DNA of 64,000 nucleotides from Oreocharis arfaki (taxonomy: Eukaryota; Chordata; Aves; Passeriformes; Paramythiidae). A program made the translations under genes and the position numbers. The stretch's first letter is position 1, and each line of letters opens with the position of its first letter. The stretch spans positions 124,001 to 188,000 of the forward strand of contig VZRR01006572.1 in NCBI GenBank assembly GCA_013398015.1, given 5' to 3'. Below, one piece after another: positions 35,819-48,700 of this stretch. The notes under the pieces are model-generated. The model saw only the letters and a program-made list of their open reading frames with translations. It ran no database searches and was not told the origin of the DNA.

Positions 35819-38454
35819 ATACTGCTATCACTCAAAAAGTGAGAGCTCTATCTATGCTATTAGAAGATAAAGCTTACACTCAAGGTTTTGTGTGATTCTT
35901 AAAATACAGAACAACTCAAGCTGCTTCTGGTACTTAGCTTGTCAGCACATCAGCTGGTCAGTTTTTGCAGCTGTGTTGCCTTTAAACAAACCGAAAAGAG
36001 GAGCCAGAATTCAGATTTAGAGGTAGGATTTTTAGAGAAGCTGTTTTTTGGTTTATTGTTTTGTTTTGGTTTTTTTTTTTCCAAATGCAGTGATGAAATT
36101 AGGTTGTGAAACAGTCTTAGCTTTTGTAACCTTGTATGAAATGTCTGTTTCCTGTGAGGTGGTCTGTTTCCTTGAGAACTGAAGGGTTATCTTGAGATTT
36201 TAAAAAATATATGTTTATATGCATGTAGCCCAAGATCACTAGCAATTGTGTTGCTACCTGCCCTATCAGTGAGAAGAAGCATCCGTTAGTCATAATTTCA
36301 TTGTCAGCTTCTTGCAGCAGACATGGCATTTTCTGCCTTTTTCACTCTGGCACACAGCTGACGTAAGATGCTTAAGTGTAGCAAGAAGATGGCAAGAAGA
36401 TTAGCTGATCAGGAGTAGATTTTATTTGCAAGTTTCTCATGGCCTTTCTGTGTTCATTTGAGCCCTGAGATATCGAAAAATTACGGATTTTTGGTCTATT
36501 GCCATTTGCAGTTCACAGGAACTAAGAAGTGTTCTATCACAGTAAATAATTTCCATCAGAACAGGTTTGAGACTTGTGACTAAAGACAGTGGTGCAAAAC
36601 CCACTTCATTAGTCTTTTTGTCTTCTAGTTAGGTATTTCTGCTTGTCAGACTGGGTGCACCTGCAACAGAACATGTCCTTGTAATGCTCTGCGAGGTGAT
36701 CTGGGCAAGCCAAGTGACACTGCAGCATGGAGAGGATTGCTACAGTCTAGCAGTTCCCAGCTGTGCTGTTAGATCCTTCTGATGATCTGTTCCTTTCCAG
36801 GTAGAATGCCGTGTTTGCAGTTTCTGTTGAAAAACAGACAATGACAGTTGTTTGATATGTACCACTTATCTTCACTACAATCAGCACTGGAGTTCAAAGA
36901 ACGTTCTGATCTATAGAACTGCAAGACAAGACTAGTCCTTGACTTAGATTTTTGCTTTGATAATTACAGCTCAAGCAGAAAGACCTATCATATTCTTAGT
37001 TGACTTAATCATGCTCTTGAACAGCCTGGACATGGCAGAGGATCTCCCTTGTGACTGTACATCACGGCAGTTCAGATGTACATTATATACAGTAAATTTC
37101 AGTCTTTTCCTGTCCAGATTTTTTTTTTTTTTTAAGCCTGATATGCTCCTGCAATCATAAAAGCTATTTCAATAAAAAGAACAACTGAGCTATCACCTGC
37201 ACACATTCTGGTGTGCTTTGCCTCTCTTTATGGTCTATGCTACATGGAGGGCAAACAGTTCATACCTCGAGAAAAGCAAGATTTTTAATTAAATTTGAAC
37301 AATGTGGAGCACAGCTACGTTAATAACACTAACTAATTAAATAAGTCTCTTGTTATGTGTTATAACTTACTGGCAGTTGAAGCTCATCCTACCACAGCCT
37401 GAACAATGTAATCTGTCTATGTAAAGTTATTCCAGAATTCCAAATGTTCAGGTAATCCAGTCATGTATCTAGAATATTTTACATTTGGTTTGCCTACTAG
37501 AAATGTTGTAGAATGGTATTTCAAGAGGTAATGCACTAGTGCAGCCATGATTTATTTTTGCCATCCTGGAGAGATGGCAATTTGCCAGACTCAGTATTGC
37601 ATAAAATCCTCAAGAAGAGGTTGCTTGCTTACCTGACAATGACTGATCCTTGAGGATGTTTGTCATCTTTGGAAACCCTGCCATCCACCTCTCAAACCTT
37701 TTGAACTTCTCAGCTTTTAGAAGTGAGGGCGATTGGGTAAAGCAGGAGTAATTCATGCATTTGGGATGACAAGGATTTGTGCAGCATGAGCAGAGCTCCA
37801 GCAGGTAGTGCTGTTTGAAAGATTCCTGACTTTGCACAGGTGAAGCATGTGTGCCCTCTGCAAATTCTGTAAGGTGTGCAGTGTTGTAAGAGAAGTATCT
37901 CTTGTTTATTTACTAAGTTTCACTACCTTAAATACTGCTTTGGATTAAGGAGACATGACTTTTTCTTTCTAATAAGTATTTTATTAACTTTGAACATTTA
38001 TAATGTTACTGAAAATCAGGTTGTATGTAACAATTTGTGGTGAAATGTATCAGTCTTATGGAGAAACATTTTTTTAAAGTAAAATAGCAACATTATTTCT
38101 TGAAATGCATTAGTATTACAGACATCTTTAACCTGTTATACAAATATAGATTCCTAATATTTTCAAAACTTCTGAGGGAGATGCCTTGCATTACTTTTAG
38201 TCTTGGATTTTTCAAAACTGGAAATGGTAAAGATTAAAGGACCATCTTGTGATTTGTGGAGTTTTGCTCTTTGTCTGGATTTTGGGTATCCTCCACTTAA
38301 ATAAATGCATGTTTTTGTTACAAATTTTCTTTTATCTAGTATGGACACAGTTGTTGCTTCTCGAATGAGTATTCGCATTTCCAGGGAGGGAATCAGCCTT
38401 TTTATTCTTCCTTTCTCTATGCTAAAGGGTGTTTTTTGCACAGCATCTCTTTTG

Positions 38455-38459
38455 CTTAA
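38455..38459. repeat. Target-site duplication, left copy (CTTAA)
   Basis: CTTAA immediately before the TG end of LTR 1 and repeated at 39585-39589. Confidence 0.75.
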
Positions 38460-39584
38460 TGTTGTGGTTTGACACTGGTCAAATGCCAGGCATCCACGAA
38501 AGCTGTTCACTCAGGAAAAAAAAATATATTGAAGGGCTCATGAGTTGAGATGAAGACTGGGAAAAAACACTCTAAGGGCAAAAGAGGTTCAAGTTTAAAG
38601 GTATAAAGTAAATTCATTATTTACAGAGTCAGGGGAGGATAGTGAGAAGTAAAGTAAGCCTTTAAAACACCTTTTTCCCCCCCAGCCCATCCCTCTTTCC
38701 CACTGACAGCACAGGGAGATAGAGCATGGGGGGGTTTGGTCAGTTTGTTACTCAAGATCTTTTTCAGTTTCTTCAGGGAGAGGAGTCTGTCTTCTACTGT
38801 GCTGTGAGTCCTTCCCACAGGCAAAACAGTCTTCCCAAAATTGCCATGGCATGGGTCACTCATCCACGGGGTGCAGTCTTTTAAGGANNNNNNNNNNNNN
38901 NNNNNNNNNNNNNNNNNNNNNNNNNNNNNNNNNNNNNNNNNNNNNNNNNNNNNNNNNNNNNNNNNNNNNNNNNNNNNNNNNNNNNNNNNNNNNNNNNNNN
39001 NNNNNNNNNNNNNNNNNNNNNNNNNNNNNNNNNNNNNNNNNNNNNNNNNNNNNNNNNNNNNNNNNNNNNNNNNNNNNNNNNNNNNNNNNNNNNNNNNNNN
39101 NNNNNNNNNNNNNNNNNNNNNNNNNNNNNNNNNNNNNNNNNNNNNNNNNNNNNNNNNNNNNNNNNNNNNNNNNNNNNNNNNNNNNNNNNNNNNNNNNNNN
39201 NNCTGTTTAATGCCTCTCTTCATGTGGGCCACGGGGAAGGAGAAGCCGCTGCCTCTGCCCTCCTGCCCACAGTGTGGCTGGCTAAGGGCACCACGCAGGC
39301 TACCGGCCGCACTGGGATGCCCCGGCGGCTGCGGGACATTGCCACCCCAGAAGAAACTGCACGTGCGCTGTTTTGTTTTCCTTCTTAAATATGTCATCAC
39401 AGAGGCGTTACCAGTTTCTCTAATTGGGCCAGCAGCATGTCCATCTTCACCCATCAGAGATTGGCTCTGCTGGACATGGTGGACGTTTCCAGCAGCTTCT
39501 CACAGAAGCCACCTCTGGGCCCATGCCCCCACCTCCCCCCCAACCCCACTGCTACAAAAAACCAGGCCATACAAAACCAATACA
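38460..39584 (-). mobile_element. Solo LTR 1, avian ERVL-like, contains assembly gap
   Basis: 1125 bp including 315 N, with terminal TG...CA (plus strand tgttgtggtttgac ... aaaaccaataca) and flanked by perfect CTTAA duplications. The sense strand is minus, beginning tgtattggttttgtatggcc and ending caaaccacaaca. I recognise the sequence from common avian LTRs (blocks gcagcttctcacagaagcca, atatgtcatcacagaggcg, and the GC-rich cacggggtgcagt minisatellite in which the gap falls). A 5-bp duplication fits ERVL-type integrase. No internal retroviral genes are present. The family name needs a repeat-library search. Confidence 0.82.
38888..39202. other. Assembly gap (315 N)
   Basis: Run of N inside LTR 1, at the point where related LTRs carry a GC-rich tandem repeat. 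Translations across it are meaningless. Confidence 0.98.
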
Positions 39585-39589
39585 CTTAA
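39585..39589. repeat. Target-site duplication, right copy (CTTAA)
   Basis: Matches 38455-38459 exactly and directly follows the CA end of LTR 1. Confidence 0.75.
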
Positions 39590-39612
39590 ATCTGCTCTTT
39601 TCCCGTGTTAGA

Positions 39613-40736
39613 TGTATAGTGGGAGAGTTGGTGATATGGAGGAGGGGAGGAAGTAACAGAATTGGTGTGTTCATGTGAGAAAGTACTTGAACATCTCGAT
39701 CCTACACCTTGATGGCTTCGGCCGCTGCCCAGCAGAGATCATGTGACCAACAGTGAGAGGCAAATTCCTGATGCGAGGCCCAGGTAAGACTCTTTCAGTG
39801 CTGTAAAATTCCCCAGAATAGATGAAACCTATAGACATCAATCCTCTCCCAAGTCAGAGGAAAGGAAAGAGTGAAGGCACGTGAAGAAAACAACACTGAG
39901 ACGCCAAATTCAGTAAAGGAAGAGCCAAAGCCCAGAGAGAGGAGAAAGAGGAGATGCTTCAAACCTAGGAGCTGAAATTCTCTTGTAAGGCTGTGGGGAT
40001 GGACTATGATACATCAGAATATCCCCTGTAATTCATGAAAAGCTTGGGGGGGGAGGGGTGGAGCATTCAAACTGCACCCATGAGCAAAGGCACCTGTGCT
40101 AAAACAAGCAAATGTTGAAGTAGCTGTGATCTATTGAGAAGCTTGAACAGAGAGAGATGAGAATGATGAAGACCCTTGCCCCCAGGGAAGAAGACCTCGG
40201 TTCCTAGAGATGAAGATGATCCCAGAGATAGATGAAGAGAGCCTTTGCTTCTGAACAGCTCATCCTTAAAATGGTACCCCATTAGCTAAAGATTGAACCC
40301 TCGAAAACAGTTGTGGAGAAAGCTGTAAGGCAAGGGAAGGGACCTTCGCATTGCAAACAGATTTCCACTTCTCGGGTGGCTAATTCACTGTGACATTGAA
40401 GCCATGAGAGAACTGTTTCTTGTGGAGAAGTCTCCATGGCATAGCAAGAGAGACTCCTCTCCCTAAGTGAACTGAAGAAAGATTATTATAGAGGTGATAA
40501 ACTGACTGAAAATCCCAAGTTTTGTCTCTTTACATAGTCAGTGGGGAAGGGAAGAAGAGGTGGGGGAAGGAGAAGTGTTTTGAAGGTTTATTCTGACTCT
40601 TATTATTTTTCTTTTAGTTCTGTTAATAAAGCTTTCTTTATATTCTTTGAAGTTTTGAGCTTGCTTTGCTTTTCTCCTAGTCCTTACCTCACAGAGGAAA
40701 ATGAGTAAATACTGGATGTGAACTAAAACCACTACA
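39613..40736 (+). mobile_element. Solo LTR 2, related to LTR 1, opposite orientation
   Basis: 1124 bp, almost the length of LTR 1. Starts tgtatagtgggag and ends aactaaaaccactaca, parallel to the sense ends of LTR 1. The segment 40537-40610 (gtcagtggggaagg ... gtgttttgaaggttta) aligns with the reverse complement of 38630-38707 in LTR 1. An AATAAA at 40625-40630 sits about 105 bp before the end, followed by ttgagcttgctttgcttttc, as in LTR R/U5 regions. It is more diverged than LTR 1 and has no clean target duplication. Confidence 0.68.
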
Positions 40737-42564
40737 GATGTACAAGAAGTGTGAGTACAAACACAGACAAAAGGAGGAAAAGGCTGACCATATTTTTAGG
40801 TTGACTGGGTGCTATCCATCTACCAGTGATTTTGGAAATATTACCTTAACGAAAGAGATGTGGCTATGAGTGCTTTCAAGGACTCTTAATAGTGAGGAGT
40901 TTCAGGCAAGTTGAAGCAAGAAAATTTTGACTGGTTTGAAAATGCATCTCAATTCAAGTTTAAATTCTGTTGAATTTCATGAAAACCCTTTCTACTTGCT
41001 GTTGCAGCATCAGTGGGAGTTAGAGCACCATTTTGTCAGCAGAAAGCTGTTTTTCTGGAAACTGTCATTAAGGAGTCATGTAATGGTCTGCACTGGATTC
41101 TGTGGGAAAGGCAACGACTGTTAATAAGCTCAGTCTGGCAGCCAGGAAAGCAATAGGGAATGGAAAATACCAGTGTAAAAAGAGAACCAGGAAAAAAGGG
41201 GCAGATTGCTTTTAAGAGGTATACAAGAAGCCTCAGGAATATTCCATTAGACCCCACAATGTTTTCTTTCTCCTATTTTCCGTTTGTTCTTCAGTTTTTC
41301 CATGTTCCTTTCCTTTTTTGCCTCTAAAAAATCATTCATTTTCACGAAAAATCTTACGAATATAGTGAAAGGAAGAGAGCTGTGTTGGGTTAAGTATAGT
41401 TTCATATTCAAAGACATTACATGCATAAGTTACAAGTGAGCTGACTAGACAGAAGCACATAGCTTTCCTCTGCCTTGTTCTGTTTGGTTTCTCGTGTGCT
41501 TTTGAGATAAATTAATCCAGAGGGATCCTTGGTCTAGACTGTGAATTTACTGGAGAAAAGGCAAACCTGAAACTAAAGAGGCTTCAGAGCTTCCAGGGTA
41601 GGCTGCTTGTGGAAAGATTTGGAAGTGTTAGTCTCTGAGTCAAGGACAATTGTACTGTAGAGGTTTACTTCTGCAGGAGTTGTTGGAAATGCTCGACTCT
41701 ATCCTTGAAGTATATGATTATGGAGATTTTCTGACTTGTATATATAAAATAATCTGGTGCTCAGACCTTTTTGGGCTTGCAAATGTATGTTATGCCAGTG
41801 TGGGATTCATAACTGATAATCAAGTTGTTTCTGTAGGTTTGTAATATCTGCTGGTCTTAGTTCCAGTGTAGAATGACTGAGGTAGCTAAAGAGCAAATGT
41901 AAGAATGCTTTCAGTTATTCTTTTTTTTTTTAATGAACTTCAGAAAGAGCAATTCTCCCAAATTTAGGTGTTACTTGACTTCAAAGTGTTTATCCTTACT
42001 GTTAAAATTTGCAGTTGTTTTTGTAGATTTACTGAAGCAAGATCACCTGTTAGCTTCTTAAATTCCTTTTCCAATTCCGTCATGCTTATGGTTTCAGGAT
42101 TTTGTTTCAAAGGTTTGGTAGAGAAGTATATAATAAGATTTTTTTCCTTATTTATGGAATTATTAATAATGTCTGCATTATAAGATACTGGCATTCATGT
42201 GGCCTTTTGGATTTCATTTAAAGCTTGTGAAGTTTTATTGTTAGCGATTCAAACCACTGTGCCTTCTTTGAGGTATATCCCATTTTTCATTTAGTTTTTC
42301 AAGCAATCTATGAAACCTGATCTTGTTTTTTAAGTGCAGATTTTGAAATTAATTTTTATATCTATGTGGTATAAAGAGTGCGACAGTAATAATGCTATAA
42401 TGTTGGTACATCATAAATTGAAAAATTTGCATTTTTAACCTCAACTCCTCACTTCTGACAATCTCACACTTCTAGTGTTCAGTTAGAGAGTTAATGCATT
42501 GTGACAACCCTATTGCTTGCTTTTTTAGTCCATTTTAATGATGATTTCTGTTGCTGCTTTCTAG

Positions 42565-42704
42565 TGTGACAAATGGCGGCACAGTGTGTGACAAAGGTGG
42601 AGCTGACTATTGCCTGCACCAATCTCTTGGATAAAGATGTTGGTTCCAAGTCAGACCCTCTGTGTGTGCTTCTCCAGAACACAAGTGGTCAGCAGTGGTA
42701 TGAG
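42565..42704 (+). CDS. CPNE3: CPNE3 first coding exon
   Basis: Acceptor tttctag, eight untranslated bases, then ATG at 42573. Reads MAAQCVTKVELTIACTNLL then DKDVGSKSDPLCVLLQNT and SGQQWYE. Start of C2A with the first Ca2+-loop aspartates. Confidence 0.95.
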
Positions 42705-45700
42705 GTACAGCCTGATGCTTCTCACAAATCTGCTAAAAACACATTCTGACTTGTTGGACCTTTTAAAACACTATAGCATATGATTTCATTAAAATATTTT
42801 AATTTTGTACCAGCATTTCTGAATACTTTTTGTTAGATTATGTCTCTAATAGTTATATGGGCAGCACACTAATAATCATTTGCCTTTAAATACATATAAC
42901 TGTCTGATTTTTAGCACTGTTCTCCAGCCATGTGGACCAACAGAAGAAGCCTTCTAAGTGCTTAAATGTGCTTTTATTTAATACTGTACTTCAAAACTAG
43001 GGTCTCATCCTGGATTTGACGATATAGGATTTTATGTTGGTCTTCCCTGTGCAGAAATAGGTCCTACCTTAGAGGGAGTGATGTAAAATAGGTCAAGTAT
43101 CTCTGACTTAGAGCAGTGGGTTTTGCAGTATAATGTGAATATATAATATTGTGTAATATAATTTATTTTTGATGAAAGGTTTGTAGAAAGATACTCCTTT
43201 GTACTTTAAGAACTTTTGAATGTATTTAATAATACGGTATTTAATTTGCTTGCTTGTTTAGTTTGTGAAATATCGGATAAAGTGGCATCTTTCTAATTTC
43301 AGGTTGATCGCACAGAAAGAGTTAAGAATTCCTTGAACCCAAAGTTTGCCAAGAAATTCTTAATTGATTATTATTTTGAGCTTGTTCAGAAACTTAAGTT
43401 TGGAATATATGACATTGATAACAAAACCTTTGATCTGAGCGATGATGACTTCTTAGGAGAATTAGAATGTACGCTGGGACAGGTAAGTATGCAGATGATT
43501 TCCCTTAGAATCTGCTTTCCATTCAATGCAAGCAGTGATCCTAGTTCTGCCAGCTGTAGATTTACTTCTATTTCCTGGTCATAATCTGCTATCGATGCTA
43601 TCACCATTGGGCAGCTTCTTTTTAACTTGTTGTTTTGAGTAGATCCTGCAAAGTCACTTGGGATTTTTCCTGCCCTGTATCTTAAGTATTTTTATCGTAA
43701 GTGCATTATGAAGATAGAGGCATTGTGAACTGAAATTTAGTGTCAATTAAAAATTAATCATTCATTTTTAAAGTAAAGAGGGACATGTAGAATGGACATA
43801 CTTCTGAGGAAGCATTTCCTGAATAGGGTAAAATAAAATCAGCTGGAAACTGTGCAGGGGAAGGCTGATTTTTTTTTGAGTGACAGACATTGTGTTTAAA
43901 AATCTGTTTGCTGAATGCATTTATGAAATACGCCTTGCATGCATTTCAAAGGTATGTATGGGAAACTTTTAGAACAATTAGAAATTGAAACCTACGGTAT
44001 TATCTTTTTCCATGTATGTGTATCATGTTACTAGATGACATTTTGTTTCTTATTACTCCTGAAGCTCTGCATGCATTCATCTGCATATGTATTTTTAAAA
44101 TTTTGAAGTGTATCAAGTATTACCTATTTATTTATAGAAGATTATGGGAAGTAAATGTAATGCTGTCGTCTTTACAATAAAGGAAAAATTCCTAAAATGA
44201 AAATGCCTCACTAACTCGTTTAATTCCTTTGAAAATCTATTAAATTGTGTTAATAATGCTTGATACTCAAATTTTGTCTTGGCAGATAGTTTCTAGCAGG
44301 ACTTTGACAAAACCATTAGTACTTAAAAATGGCAAACCTGCTGGAAGAGGAAGCATTACGGTAAGACAGTTAAGAAATAAATGTCTTCAGAGTTCATCCT
44401 TAATTGTTTCTGGATTTTATTTTTAGTTAGTGGCTTGAATGCAGTGAGTCTATTCTATAGTGCTGTAAAAAGCATTGTAAAGCATTTTTTTTTTTCCTCC
44501 ACTAATATGTCTTTGTCATCCAATAGCAGCCCACCTTCTGTATTATAGGTCCCATTGCATACATCATTAGGGCATCCAGTGGGCTACTGTTTGGGGCATA
44601 TCTTTGTCAGTGCCATCGTTTATGGTAAATAGATGGGATGGAATCCCAATGTCAAATCAAATTGTTCCTCTCTCCCCTCATCCCCCTATTTTTTAATGCT
44701 TCATTTGCAAGGAGACATGGTTTTTTTTTTTTCAATGGACCTGTCATAGGAATGCTGTGAATATGAGAAAGCTGTGTAGTTCCTGAATAAAACTAAGTAT
44801 TTTGTTTGCCTACTTAGATTACAGCCGAAGAAGTAAAGGATAACAGGGTTGTTGTATTGGAATTAGAAGCAAGGAAACTGGACAATAAGGTATATAAGTG
44901 ATTGCTGTTCCTTTGATAAAGTAGTAAAATCAGAGTCTTGTCAAAGCAGGAAACATTTGAGTATTCATTCTCATTTTTGTTTAAAAAATAAAATCCATTA
45001 AGATTTGCTTACACTAGAAAAGAAATTGAATTAAGATTGTTACAGGGTAACTTCATTGACTATTTTGAAATGAATTGTAATGTATTTCTAAGTAAGATAA
45101 ATGCATTTCGGGGGTAGTCCATGAGCAACATGTTCCCATTTAAATGTAAATCCTTACATTTATTCATAAATATAATGGAGTTTTGGTATATCCATTGGTT
45201 TGAATGGCTATATAAATGGTTACCCATTACCTCTTTGAAATAAATGGCGAAGAGTATACTTGGTGTGTATAAACTTGTTATGTTAAATATAGGGCTAGCT
45301 ATAGACAAACTTTAAAAAACAAAACTAGAAAAATGTTTTTATTTTTACTTTTTGATTTAATGATACTTTTTTTGAACTGGATGAAATCTTTAGTTTCCTG
45401 TCATTGTAGTACTTATTGGTATAAGTATTCTTTTTCTTAACTGTCAGGTATTTGTTATGTGGTCATTTTTATCCTAAATTGAAGGACATTCCCCACTTTC
45501 TTTTTCTCTTTCATAGGTGGTAATATAATCTGACTTGCATTTCATCATCTAAAGCTTTTGTTCCCCGAATTTACTTTTTGTTACTCTAAGTGTGTGTGTT
45601 AATTAGAATTTAATGGTATTCGTGCTACAGGCTGTTCTGAGATAATTGCATTTTATTTAAATACAGGATTTTTTTGGAAAGTCAGATCCTTATCTGGAGT

Positions 45701-48700
45701 TCCACAAACAGACTGGAGATGGAAACTGGGTGATGGTTCACAGAACAGAGGTAGGATATTTTCAGCTAACAGCAAAGAGGTTAAGGTTATTTAATTTCCA
45801 CTGTGTCCCAGCACTAGAGATACAATGCCTTACAAAAAGAATTGACTAGCCTGGGAGTTGATGTGCAGACTAGTTAGAAATTGCATCATCTCTTCCACTG
45901 ACTTTTCTGGGAAATCTACCTTATTCTCCTTATACTGATTTTGATTTATGCCATTCTATTTGGAAGGAAAACACTTTTTGTTTAACTTTCAGCAATCTAG
46001 GAGAAAATAAATGAACTGCCTTCTCAGGGACATTGGTCTCAGTTCTCCCCAGTGCTGGGGTAGGACTTGGGCATTCCTGACTCTGCTGTTCTCAGGAAAG
46101 TGTCACCTGGCTGTACCCTTTACTAATGAAAGCAGTGGTGCTGTATGCTTGCATAGCAAGGGCAAGCCAAGGAGAATGCAGAGTGAGGGAAAATGTGCTT
46201 GAGCAGCAGCAGCCTTTCACCCAGGAGGGGATGTAGGGGTCCTGTGACAGCAACTGCCAGGCTAAGAGTAGTGTTAAAATATCTCACTGTAGTGTCAGCT
46301 CAGGGCCCAGTCACAGCTGAGGTGCTGTGCCCATCGAAAGTGATGACTGTATTCATTTTGAAGTATGGATATTGAAGAGCTATAAATCCTTTTTGTCAGA
46401 CTTATAAAAATAGTTCCTCTCATGAGGTGGTTCTTCTGCTTTAGATGCATATTTTCAATGATGATTTCAGCCATCGACTGCAGTAATAAATCCAGAATTT
46501 GTTGTTTCACCCTAGAAATGCCTGGTAGATTAGTTCTTTATGTTCCAGGTTCAAAAAACCTCTTTTGTTACTAACTACTGTTTTTATTGATTTCATTTCC
46601 AAGAATGATTTCTTTCTCAACACTCTTACAGTGCTGGAAGTATTAATATTGTTAGGTGTTATAAATTAAGTCGTGCATGTTATGTGTAGTTTCTTGTACT
46701 TTTGTAAGATCATTATTTGGTGTATCAGGTATATTTACAGATACTTAACAGTATCAAATTTTGAAGATCCTTCAGTATTATTTGTCAATAACATTTATTT
46801 AGTGTTCAGCTTGCGAGGCCTTTTATCCTCATGCACTGTTTTTACTTTACTACACCTCGAATTTCTTGAGGGCATATTTCCATAAATGACATTTCAGAAT
46901 AAACAATAAGTGGGAGTGAACTGTAATCTCCAGAGCACTGATGTATTCTGAAATTCCAATGTAATATTTTCCCACACATTCTTGGTAACTCATGCCTTTA
47001 TATATGTGTGTATGTATATATGTATGCTTATTAAAAGAAAGCACCCAGTATCTTATTTATGTAATGATAAATTTAATTTTTTGCAGTGCAGTAGCTGAAG
47101 GATATAGTAGGTGACAGTGAAGTGTAGCAAAATATGGAGCTGAAAGAGACCATCTCATTTTGAACAATGGTATTGTATGTTAAGAGTAGTTTGTTTATAT
47201 CCTATATATCAGGATTTGGTGTGAATTGACAGCAGCATTAGTCAACTTGTTTTTGCATACAAAAATCATGGCACAAAGGTATGATCCATTATGATGACTA
47301 CTTGCCACCCTTGTGAACAATGGTGTTCTGCCTTTTTTTATTTTTTTTTTCCAACAGGTTATTAAAAACAACCTGAATCCTGTTTGGAGGCCCTTTAAAA
47401 TCTCTCTCAATTCTTTGTGTTACAGTGACATGGATAAGTCAATCAAGGTAATGCATATTAAATGTGTGTAGAAATTAATGCATTAAAGGTTAAAATGTGT
47501 AATAAGGGGAAGATGTCTTATTCTAGTTACTGCGTTTTTTTTGTTTCAAATTTAATTGAATGTATTAGGCTTCTTAATTGAAAGGCACAGATACCTATGC
47601 ATGTTTTAGGGGAAAAATGGAAAACACTGCACATTTGTCATGCGTTGTGTGGTAGAAGTTGGTCTTTGGAAGTCTGGGAAACTGGGTGAGCACAAGTATC
47701 TTTGAAATGTCCAGTGCAGTTTCTTATTTTGATTGTACAGTTCTAGCTTGGTATCAGTCAATGCTGGTGGTGCTAAAGATCATGTATAGTGAAAGATGCA
47801 TGTTAAAGGTTAGAATATGCTTTCTTCTATGTAGTGGATCTTATAATGCTTTGTTACTGGTGCAACAGGTAACATTAATGAAATTTTTAGTATACTGCCT
47901 GTTAAATAAAATTACTCTTAATATACTAACTAACAGATGTGGGTCAGATACAACTTGTGAATACCAGTTTTAGCAAGTTTTTCTCTTTGTATAAAACTGA
48001 ATTTTCTGTCAGAAAGTTAACCAAACCTGTGAAGTTATGGTTCTGCCAGGACTTTAATGTTTTCCTTTTTCCAATTTTATCTTGAATAAATTGTGTTTAA
48101 CTTCTGAATGTTTTTCTTCGGGAATTCCCTTTAGGGGTGGAATAGAAGCTAAACAGCCAATCAAAATGCCATTTTTAAGCTATTATGATCATGTTAGAAA
48201 CCCAATATTTTAGCATTTGAAAAAGAAACCCAAAAACCCAAATGCAACAAACCACTGTATTTGATGTTCTTCCTCTGGGAAGGAAAACTTAGGGCATGAT
48301 TTGCATGTGATGGGTATTAGTCATATGACTTGAGGCAGTCCTGGAAAATGCTTAACAGCCACAGGGATCTGGATGTTACAAGCACCTGGATGGATTTAAA
48401 TACATATTTATAGAGGAGACTTATGAGTAAGTTTACAAGCTCAGAACCTTCTTCCCTTACTGCTTCTATGTTTTTTCCATCTCATTCCTTTTTGCTTCCC
48501 TTTTCCCCAAAACAGCTGTGACAGCTCTTGTATCTCCATATACTATAAATATATTTCTCCTTTTCAGTAAACAGCCATACTAAAGCTCTAGACCATTGAT
48601 CTAAAGGTATCTATGAAGAGTTATTCTCAGCTTTATCATCATTTTTATAAAGTCTGTTCTTTGGAATCTTACCTCAGAAGTGTAGATTTATATCCAGAGG

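Larger units (their letters stand above)
31231..42564 (+). other. CPNE3 intron 1
   Basis: An 11.3 kb intron from the proposed exon 1 donor to acceptor gctttctag. It contains the long CR1 (about 34.98-35.82 kb), two inverted LTRs (38.46-40.74 kb) and an assembly gap. The rest is AT-rich without recognisable genes; all open frames look spurious. Confidence 0.65.

Noticed and set aside
38621..39611. Long open frames (up to 277 codons) on both strands
   Set aside because: They run through 315 N of assembly gap and LTR sequence; they are not genes.
38455..40742. A full-length provirus bounded by two LTRs
   Set aside because: The two LTRs are in opposite orientation with 28 bp between them, so they cannot be the ends of one provirus; no gag, pol or env is present.
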